Origin: a virus
Virus record (IMG/VR): IMGVR_UViG_3300032242_000584
Location: 1-34,888 of that record
DNA: 34,888 bases
Reading direction: 5' to 3' (one strand)
Shown: positions 29,463 to 34,888 of the stretch, in pieces
Position numbering within the stretch: the first letter of the stretch is position 1
Layout: every line of letters starts with the position of its first letter
The notes under the pieces: model-generated
What the model was told of the DNA's origin: nothing
The model's database searches: none
The model's input: only the letters and a program-made list of their open reading frames with translations
Translations under genes and position numbers: made by a program

Positions 29463-29960
29463 ATGAACATTTCTAGTGACACTGGCGGCATTGATTCTAG
29501 TGCATTTCTTGACTACATTGCCAAACAATTTCCTTCCGATTTAACCCAAATGGTCACTTTACGTGACGAATTGGAAAAACGTCAAGGTGCAATGATTGCG
29601 GTTAATGCAGCTAATAATAAAGTTATTGAAGCTGATGCTTATGCCGAAAGCACCAAAGCTCAAGCTGACGCCCTCTTAAACGACGCAAAAATTAACAATG
29701 CCGCTTCTAAAGATACAAAAACAGCATTAGACGCCCGTGAAAAAGATTTAATTGAAGCTGAAAAACAATCTTCTATTGATAATGCGGCTACTGCTAAAGC
29801 TTTAGCAACTAAAGAAGCGGAATTAATTGCACGTGAAAATGGATTATCTCAAGCACAAGCATCATTAGCTGAAGGACAAGCTAAATTAGTTTCAGATCAA
29901 AATGCGCTTGAAACAAGAATTAAAGCTTTACAAGATAAAGTAGCTTCGATTAGTATTTAA
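29463..29960 (+). CDS. 165-residue coiled-coil protein before scaffold
   Basis: The protein begins MNISSDTGGIDSSAFLDYIA. From about residue 45 it is one long Ala/Lys/Glu/Asp helix (AYAESTKAQADALLNDAKIN; ALDAREKDLIEAEKQSSIDN; ALATKEAELIARENGLSQAQ) with heptad periodicity. The ribosome site is AAAGGTAATAT. The place directly before the scaffold gene suggests an assembly helper or minor scaffold, inferred from composition. It contains no enzyme motif. Confidence 0.6.
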   Translation: MNISSDTGGIDSSAFLDYIAKQFPSDLTQMVTLRDELEKRQGAMIAVNAANNKVIEADAYAESTKAQADALLNDAKINNAASKDTKTALDAREKDLIEAEKQSSIDNAATAKALATKEAELIARENGLSQAQASLAEGQAKLVSDQNALETRIKALQDKVASISI

Positions 29961-30009
29961 GTAATAAAACTGTACTGGTGCAGATTACCAGGGATTCTTA
30001 GGAGTCATA

Positions 30010-30795
30010 GTGTCTGAAGAACAAGAAGTAGTCTTAGCGGACTCAACTGCCGCGCCAGAACAGGAAACAACAGCAGTTCCTGATCTTGAAGTAGTAACGC
30101 TGGAAGAAAAACCAGTTGAAGCAGCTAAAACCTTTTCACAAGAGGAATTAGACGCAGCGATTGGAAAACGACTTGCAAGAGAACAACGTAAGTGGGAAAG
30201 AGAACAGAACGCCAAGCGTGCAGAAATGCAAACTCGGGCGATTCCAGCCGAAATTCCGTCAGTCGATTCGTTTAACTCGCCAGAAGAATATGCTGAAGTA
30301 TTAGCAGAACGTAAGGCAGAAGAACTAATAGCTAGACGTGAACAAGCTAGAGCGCAGTCTGATCTTTTAGAGTCTTACCACGACAGGGAAGAAGAAGCGC
30401 GGACTAAGTATGATGATTTTGAACAAATCGCATACAACCCCAAGCTACCAATTACTGACGTGATGGCTCAAACGATTCAATCTTCAGATATTGGCCCCGA
30501 TATGGCTTATTACCTAGGGACTAATCCGAAAGAGGCTGAACGTATATCTCGCTTATCACCTTTCATGCAAGCCAAAGAAATAGGGAAGATTGAAGCTAAA
30601 TTAAGCGACAACCCTCCTGTAAAAAAGACTTCAAGCGCTCCTGCGCCGATTGCACCTGTCACTGCTAGAGGTTCTAGCGCGTCAGCATACGATACAACTG
30701 ATCCTCGTTCGATTAAGAACATGAGTACGTCAGAATGGATTGAGGCTGAACGAACCCGACAGATCAAGAAGCTAGAAGCATTGAGAAACCGCTAA
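30010..30795 (+). CDS. Scaffold protein, GTG start
   Basis: Translation starts at GTG 30010, behind a strong TTAGGAGTCATA. The 261-residue product has a Glu/Val/Thr-rich acidic N-terminus. Next comes TFSQEELDAAIGKRLAREQR and a basic helix, then a helical middle (FNSPEEYAEVLAERKAEELI). The C-terminus is short and basic (MSTSEWIEAERTRQIKKLEA, LRNR). The all-helical charged layout with a basic C-terminal hook is that of P22 gp8-like scaffolds (303 residues). It sits immediately before the coat gene. It would direct procapsid assembly and leave before packaging. A GTG start may lower its level relative to coat protein. Confidence 0.8.
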   Translation: MSEEQEVVLADSTAAPEQETTAVPDLEVVTLEEKPVEAAKTFSQEELDAAIGKRLAREQRKWEREQNAKRAEMQTRAIPAEIPSVDSFNSPEEYAEVLAERKAEELIARREQARAQSDLLESYHDREEEARTKYDDFEQIAYNPKLPITDVMAQTIQSSDIGPDMAYYLGTNPKEAERISRLSPFMQAKEIGKIEAKLSDNPPVKKTSSAPAPIAPVTARGSSASAYDTTDPRSIKNMSTSEWIEAERTRQIKKLEALRNR

Positions 30796-30821
30796 CTATT
30801 TTTTAATAAAAGGACTTAACT

Positions 30822-32030
30822 ATGTCAAACTCGATCTTAACGATTGATATGATTACAAGAAAAGCTCTTGAGATTCTCGAGAACAACCTTGTACTCACAC
30901 GTAACGTAAACCGCCAATACGACGATAGCTTCGCCGTTGAAGGTGCCAAAATTGGTTCAACACTCCGTATTCGTCTACCAGACCGTGCTTTGGTAACCGA
31001 CGGCGCCGCCTTGCAAGTTCAAGACGACAACGAACAGTACACAACATTGACTGTTGCTAGTCAAAAGCACATTGGTGTTAACTTCACTTCTGCTGAATTA
31101 ACAATGCAGTTAGATGATTTTGCAGAACGTGTATTGAAGCCACGTATTAGCCAATTAGCATCTTCTATTGATGCTGACGTAGCTAATTCGTACAAAGCTA
31201 TGTATCAGTCTGTTGGTACACCAGGTACAACCCCTGCTACTTCTTTAGTTTTGTTGCAAGCTCAACAAAAATTAAACGAATCCGCCGCTGTTATGTCCCC
31301 ACGCTACGCTACTGTTAACCCAGCAGCTAACGCAGGTTTGGTTGAAGGTATGAAAGGTCTGTTTAATCCTACAGACACAATCAGCCGTCAATTTAAAAAT
31401 GGCATGATGGGTATGGGTGTATTAGGTTTTGAAGAAATTAACATGAGCCAATCTATTGTTCAGCATACAACTGGCGTGACTCCAACTGCGCCAATCGTAG
31501 CTACTACAGTAACTGCTCAAGGTTCTACTTCATTAGCAATCAGCTTTACAAGTGGTTCACCAACATTTAACGTCGGCGATGTATTTACTATTGCTTCTGT
31601 TTATGCTGTTAACCCACAAACCCGTCAATCAACTGGTTCATTGCAACAGTTTGTTGTTACAGCGCCTGTAACTGTTTCTTCTGGCACAACTGCCACATTA
31701 ACAGTATCTCCAGCAATGTATACATCAACTAATGCTTTGGCGACTATTGATTCTTTCCCTGCTTCTAGTGCTGCCTTAACCTTCTTAGGTGGATCTAACA
31801 CTCAGTACGCACAAAACTTAATCTATCATAAAGATGCGATTACTTTTGCAACTGCTGACTTGTTGTTACCACAAGGTGTAGATATGGCTTCACGTCAAGT
31901 TCATAACGGTATTTCAATGCGTGTTGTACGTCAGTACGACATCAACAATGACCGTTTACCTTGCCGTATTGACGTTCTATATGGCTACAGCACGATTCGT
32001 CCAGCAATGGGCGTACGTATGTGGGGTTAA
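30822..32030 (+). CDS. Major capsid (coat) protein, P22 gp5-like
   Basis: The 402-residue protein starts at ATG 30822 after AAAGGACTTAACT. Characteristic blocks are MITRKALEILENNLVLTRNV, NRQYDDSFAVEGAKIGSTLR, IRLPDRALVTDGAALQVQDD and FTSAELTMQLDDFAERVLKP, which match the P22-type coat family (HK97 fold with an inserted domain). A Ser/Thr/Val-rich region at 205-290 is the likely inserted I-domain. The end (RVVRQYDINNDRLPCRIDVL) is also typical. It is slightly shorter than P22 coat (430). A strong intrinsic terminator follows its stop, as is usual after the most heavily expressed gene. Confidence 0.93.
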   Translation: MSNSILTIDMITRKALEILENNLVLTRNVNRQYDDSFAVEGAKIGSTLRIRLPDRALVTDGAALQVQDDNEQYTTLTVASQKHIGVNFTSAELTMQLDDFAERVLKPRISQLASSIDADVANSYKAMYQSVGTPGTTPATSLVLLQAQQKLNESAAVMSPRYATVNPAANAGLVEGMKGLFNPTDTISRQFKNGMMGMGVLGFEEINMSQSIVQHTTGVTPTAPIVATTVTAQGSTSLAISFTSGSPTFNVGDVFTIASVYAVNPQTRQSTGSLQQFVVTAPVTVSSGTTATLTVSPAMYTSTNALATIDSFPASSAALTFLGGSNTQYAQNLIYHKDAITFATADLLLPQGVDMASRQVHNGISMRVVRQYDINNDRLPCRIDVLYGYSTIRPAMGVRMWG

Positions 32031-32038
32031 ACCTAATT

Positions 32039-32063
32039 GCTCTTGCGAAAGCAGGAGCTTTTT
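32039..32063 (+). terminator. Intrinsic terminator after the coat gene
   Basis: GCTCTTGC (32039-32046), tetraloop GAAA, GCAGGAGC (32051-32058) form an 8-bp stem with one G-T pair, followed by TTTTT (32059-32063). It would reduce expression of the genes behind the coat gene. Confidence 0.85.
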
Positions 32064-32091
32064 AAATCAATTTTTTTAAGGAATAAATATC

Positions 32092-32487
32092 ATGGCACTT
32101 CCAAATGGAGCAGGTGGTTATCAACTAGGTGATGGTAACTTATCCGAAGTAGTATTAGGAACTCAATCAGCACCCGTAGCTAAAACAGCCGCAGCAACTT
32201 TAACTGCAGCCGAATTAGCAACAGGGATTATTACTTATACTGGCGCAGCCGTAGCTTTAACAGTACCTACAGGTGCTGATTTAGATGCAGCGTTTACTAG
32301 CATGAAAGTAAATAGCTGTTTTGACTTTTTTATCATCAATACTGGCGCAACTAACGCTGCAACTGTAACTGCTAACACAGGTTGTACTTTGGTCGGTGTT
32401 GCAGCAGTCGCTGCGGTCACGGCAGCTAATTGGCGTGTTCGTAAAACGGCTGACGCAACTTATGTTTTCTATCGTATAGCTGGCTAA
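32092..32487 (+). CDS. 131-residue Ala/Thr-rich protein, head-decoration candidate
   Basis: The protein starts at ATG 32092 after TTAAGGAATAAATATC and reads ALPNGAGGYQLGDGNLSEVV. An Ala/Thr/Val-rich beta domain follows (TAAELATGIITYTGAAVALT; FDFFIINTGATNAATVTANT; RVRKTADATYVFYRIAG). The fold suggested is a small beta sandwich. Placement right after the coat gene and between two terminators fits a capsid-decorating protein, but this is inferred from position. There is no enzyme motif. Confidence 0.65.
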   Translation: MALPNGAGGYQLGDGNLSEVVLGTQSAPVAKTAAATLTAAELATGIITYTGAAVALTVPTGADLDAAFTSMKVNSCFDFFIINTGATNAATVTANTGCTLVGVAAVAAVTAANWRVRKTADATYVFYRIAG

Positions 32488-32495
32488 TATTAATG

Positions 32496-32516
32496 CCCCG
32501 CTTCGGCGGGGTTTTT
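32496..32516 (+). terminator. Intrinsic terminator after the decoration-like gene
   Basis: CCCCGC (32496-32501), UUCG-type loop TTCG, GCGGGG (32506-32511) and then TTTTT (32512-32516): a very stable textbook intrinsic terminator. Confidence 0.92.
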
Positions 32517-32531
32517 ATAGGGGAATAAATT

Positions 32532-32972
32532 ATGGGTAATACCAAATCAATTGGCGTAGCTTTTGAAGATCAAGATTTAAAAAGTTCAAGTAATATCTAC
32601 GCTTTGGCTGGTACAGGTCAAATTGGTTACAATACTGGATCAAGTAGTACAGCACCGTCAACCGTTACACAAGCTACAAGTAAATCAACAGGCGTAACAA
32701 TTAACGCATCTGTTGGTCAAATTGTAACTAATAACGCTGCATTAGCGGCTGGGGCTGAAGTAGCTTTTATTGTTACTAATAGTGTTATAAGTGCGTATGA
32801 TGTACCAGTTATTGCATTAGCAAGCGGCGCAACTACAGCGGGAACATATTTACTTTCTGTTGCCGCTGTTGGTGCAGGAACATTTACTATCGTAATTTCA
32901 AATGCAAGTACAGGTAGTTTAAGTGAAGCATTAACTATAAATTTTGCAACTATACACGTTGCACAAGTTTAA
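32532..32972 (+). CDS. 146-residue beta-rich protein, second head-decoration candidate
   Basis: The protein starts at ATG 32532 after TAGGGGAATAAATT. It contains VTQATSKSTGVTINASVGQI, NNAALAAGAEVAFIVTNSVI and GAGTFTIVISNASTGSLSEA, LTINFATI. This is a beta-sandwich pattern ('Q.TSKSTGVT.N...G.I...N.AL.AG....F.L.N') found in small phage structural proteins. It probably coats the capsid or a fibre. It lies between two stem-loops, so its transcript can be regulated on its own. Confidence 0.68.
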   Translation: MGNTKSIGVAFEDQDLKSSSNIYALAGTGQIGYNTGSSSTAPSTVTQATSKSTGVTINASVGQIVTNNAALAAGAEVAFIVTNSVISAYDVPVIALASGATTAGTYLLSVAAVGAGTFTIVISNASTGSLSEALTINFATIHVAQV

Positions 32973-32986
32973 TTTATAGCTGAAAT

Positions 32987-33008
32987 ATAGGGGGCTTCGG
33001 CTCCCTAT
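32987..33008 (+). terminator. Strong stem-loop without a T-tract after the 146-residue gene
   Basis: ATAGGGGGC (32987-32995), loop TTCG, GCTCCCTAT (33000-33008): nine pairs with one G-T wobble. It is followed by CTTAACGG, so it lacks the T-run of an efficient terminator. It is probably a 3'-end protecting hairpin or a weak terminator that lets transcription continue to the tail genes. Confidence 0.5.
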
Positions 33009-33022
33009 CTTAACGGAAAAAT

Positions 33023-33208
33023 ATGACAATTATTTATTTAAAACATCCTGAACATGGTACTAAAATTGCCATGATGGAAATGGAAGCCGAATTTGATGAA
33101 CAAAACGGCTGGGTGCGTTATACTGATGACACGCCATCCGAAGAAGAATTGGTTGCGGCTCCAATCAATACGTTGGAAGTAAAAAGACGTCGTAAAACTA
33201 TCGAATAA
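33023..33208 (+). CDS. 61-residue small head-module protein
   Basis: ATG 33023 opens MTIIYLKHPEHGTKIAMMEM, then EAEFDEQNGWVRYTDDTPSE and a basic end (EVKRRRKTIE). 'I.YLKHPEHG.K.A..E.EA..D...GW' is a pattern I know from short proteins between coat and tail genes of podoviruses, without established function. It is soluble, with an acidic middle and basic tail. Confidence 0.72.
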   Translation: MTIIYLKHPEHGTKIAMMEMEAEFDEQNGWVRYTDDTPSEEELVAAPINTLEVKRRRKTIE

Positions 33209-33218
33209 AGGGTGAGCT

Positions 33219-33935
33219 ATGGCAACTTATACCGCCAATGATCAAATAAATGGTGCGTTACGCTTAATTGGTATGCTTGCCGAAGGTGAAACACCTTCCG
33301 CCGCCACATCACAAGACGCTTTACTTGCATTGAATCAAATGATTGATTCTTGGTCGACTGAGCGTTTGTCTGTATTTTCTACACAAGATCAAGTTTTTTT
33401 ATGGCCACCTGGCGCTATACATAGGACATTAGGGCCGTCAGGTAATTTTGTTGGTAACAGACCAATTTTATTAGATGATTCAACATACTTTAAAGATCCG
33501 TCAAACGGTATTTCTTTTGGTATTAAAATTATTAATCAACAACAATACGATGGTATTGCAGTCAAAACGGTAACTTCTACTTACCCACAAGTGATGTGGA
33601 TTAATATGGATTACCCTAATATTGATATGTACGTATACCCTGTTCCAACTAAAGTGTTGGAATGGCATTTTATTTCGGTAACAGAATTAGATCAGCCTGC
33701 TAGTTTATCAACTGTTATTGCGTTCCCACCAGGCTATTTAAGAGCTTTTAGATATAACCTTGCGTGTGAGATAGCAGCTGAATTTGGTGTTGAAGCACCA
33801 CCGTCTGTTGCTCGCATTGCAATGGCTTCTAAACGTACGCTAAAACGTATTAATAATCCTGACGACATTATGTCGTTGCCGTATAGCATTGTGGCTACAC
33901 GTCAACGCTTTAACATTTTTGCTGGTAATTACTAA
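33219..33935 (+). CDS. Tail accessory / packaged-DNA stabilising protein, P22 gp4-like
   Basis: The 238-residue protein starts at ATG 33219 behind AAAGGGTGAGCT. It has ANDQINGALRLIGMLAEGET, then ALLALNQMIDSWSTERLSVF, and a C-terminal FPPGYLRAFRYNLACEIAAE, all recurring in gp4-like tail accessory factors of podoviruses (some about 166 residues, others longer). It binds below the portal after packaging and plugs the channel, on which the gp10-like protein then assembles. P22 gp4 also has muramidase activity, but no catalytic glutamate can be assigned here by eye. Its stop overlaps the next start. Confidence 0.88.
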   Translation: MATYTANDQINGALRLIGMLAEGETPSAATSQDALLALNQMIDSWSTERLSVFSTQDQVFLWPPGAIHRTLGPSGNFVGNRPILLDDSTYFKDPSNGISFGIKIINQQQYDGIAVKTVTSTYPQVMWINMDYPNIDMYVYPVPTKVLEWHFISVTELDQPASLSTVIAFPPGYLRAFRYNLACEIAAEFGVEAPPSVARIAMASKRTLKRINNPDDIMSLPYSIVATRQRFNIFAGNY

Positions 33936-34888
33936 TGCAAACGCCAATTTTAGGCCAAGCTTACGTTGCTCGTAGCGTTAATGCTGCGGACAATAGGATG
34001 GTTAATCTTTTTCCTGAAGCTATACCTGAGGGCGGTCAAACAAATGGTTTTCTCAACCGAGCGCCTGGACTTCGATTACTAAAAACACTTGGTACAGGCC
34101 CTATTCGTGGATTGTGGACTCATCAAAGTAATGCAGCTGAAGCTTATGTAGTGTCAGGTAATGAAGTTTATAAAATAGATACTTCATACAATGCTACGTT
34201 ACTTGGCGCAATTACAGGCACAGGGCCAGTATCCATTGCTGATAGTGGTACCCAAATTTTCTTTGCTTGCAATCCTGATGCTTTTGTTTACACTAGCGCA
34301 ACAAATGTATTTGCTAAAATTACAGATCCTAACTTTGCAGGCGCCCAAACTGTTTGTTATATTGACGGTTATTTTGCTTTTAACCAACCTAATACACAAA
34401 TTATTTGGACAACCAATATTTTTGATGCAATGGTTATTGACCCGTTGGCTTTTGCTGCTGCGGAAAGTTCACCAGATTTAGTTCAAGCTGTAGCGTCTAA
34501 CAATCGTGAAGTATGGGTATTTGGTGCTGGTACAACTGAAGTATGGTACGACGCTGCAACTGTACCATTTCCATTAGCCCCTATTCAAGGCGCATATAAC
34601 GAAATTGGTTGCATAGCACCATTTTCTATTGCTAAGTTAGATAACAGTTTATTTTGGCTTGGGGCTGATCCTAGGGGATATGGCATCATTTATCGCAACC
34701 AAGGGTACACAGGCAAACGTATCTCAACGCACGCTGTAGAGTACGCTATACAACATTATGGCGATATATCAGATGCAGTAGCATATACATACCAAGAAGA
34801 AGGCCATGCGTTTTACGTTTTAAACTTCCCTTCGGCTAATGCAACTTGGGTTTTTGACGTAGCTACAAACGCTTGGCATGAACGTGCA
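33935..34888 (+). CDS. Packaged-DNA stabilising protein, P22 gp10-like (3' truncated by window)
   Basis: ATG 33935 overlaps the gp4-like stop as TAATG, and the frame is open to the window end, giving 318 residues. Visible parts include MQTPILGQAYVARSVNAADN, RMVNLFPEAIPEGG, APGLRLLKTLGTGPIRGLW, EVWVFGAGTTEVWYDAA and SIAKLDNSLFWLGADPRGYG. These belong to the gp10-like tail hub family (472 residues in P22, so roughly 150 are missing). The protein forms the tail hub to which tailspikes attach. Confidence 0.9.
   Translation, partial: MQTPILGQAYVARSVNAADNRMVNLFPEAIPEGGQTNGFLNRAPGLRLLKTLGTGPIRGLWTHQSNAAEAYVVSGNEVYKIDTSYNATLLGAITGTGPVSIADSGTQIFFACNPDAFVYTSATNVFAKITDPNFAGAQTVCYIDGYFAFNQPNTQIIWTTNIFDAMVIDPLAFAAAESSPDLVQAVASNNREVWVFGAGTTEVWYDAATVPFPLAPIQGAYNEIGCIAPFSIAKLDNSLFWLGADPRGYGIIYRNQGYTGKRISTHAVEYAIQHYGDISDAVAYTYQEEGHAFYVLNFPSANATWVFDVATNAWHERA

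Noticed and set aside
29975-29991. Hairpin CTGGT/ACCAG before the scaffold gene
   Set aside because: Only 5 bp with a 7-base loop and no T-run; it may be chance.
1-34888. Lysogeny genes, tRNA genes, insertion sequences
   Set aside because: Searched by eye for integrase, CI/Cro-type repressor, tRNA cloverleaf ends and transposase motifs; none seen. The part of the genome outside the window could still contain them.

Overview
The window is almost entirely protein-coding and tightly packed, with many ATGA and TAATG stop/start overlaps. It carries the genes of a tailed double-stranded DNA phage with a P22-like virion (short-tailed, podovirus type): P22-type portal, scaffold, coat, gp4-like and gp10-like tail accessory proteins, ejection proteins and a tailspike. 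The replication genes are a mosaic of a family A DNA polymerase, a primase-helicase and a Cas4-like nuclease. The host must be a Gram-negative-type bacterium; protein flavour suggests an aquatic proteobacterium, probably a betaproteobacterium, but nothing in the sequence proves this. No integrase, lysogeny repressor, tRNA, CRISPR array or insertion sequence was seen. Both ends cut genes (a fibre-like gene at 1-159 and the gp10-like gene at 33935-34888), so part of the genome lies outside.

Layout. 1-5029 (+): host-recognition module, with a fibre remnant, a small conserved protein, a repeat-rich fibre with a self-cleaving S74 chaperone domain, a pectate-lyase-fold tailspike and a cupin-SET fusion protein. 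5031-9182 (+): three internal/ejection proteins. 9184-11217 (+): lysis cassette with several small membrane proteins, a 3-TM holin and a GH108 endolysin. 11222-13731 (-): operon of a VRR-NUC nuclease, an SNF2-like helicase and six tiny overlapping genes. 13808-20214 (+): replication operon with Cas4-like nuclease, putative ssDNA-binding-type protein, small protein, DNA polymerase and primase-helicase. 20260-22632 (-): operon of small, often acidic or membrane proteins plus a two-domain sliding-clamp-like protein. 22633-23233: a 600-base non-coding region with DnaA-box-like sites, two clusters of 8-10 nt TTGTCCA direct repeats, inverted repeats and a G-quadruplex motif, best read as a replication origin and/or packaging-control region. 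23234-34888 (+): packaging and head genes, with terminase subunits, five tiny lysine-rich proteins, portal, a DUF5856-like protein, small fibre/decoration proteins, scaffold, coat, decoration-like proteins, and gp4- and gp10-like tail accessory proteins.

How the parts work together. Two pairs of divergent transcription units meet at 13732-13807 and 22633-23233. Convergent ends meet at 11218-11221 (only 4 bases, no terminator) and at 20215-20259 (a bidirectional terminator). The polymerase, primase-helicase, nuclease/SSB-type pair and clamp would copy the genome from the origin-like region. The terminase then packages it through the portal into a coat/scaffold shell. The ejection proteins, gp4/gp10-like tail and tailspike deliver it into the next host.

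Most unusual items: the iteron/DnaA/G4 region, the two-domain clamp in a genome with a family A polymerase, a possible pseudoknot leader ahead of a polymerase gene that has no Shine-Dalgarno, the cupin-SET fusion beside the tailspike, and the run of lysine-rich miniproteins between terminase and portal. Functional names come from reading motifs by eye; no database search was possible.
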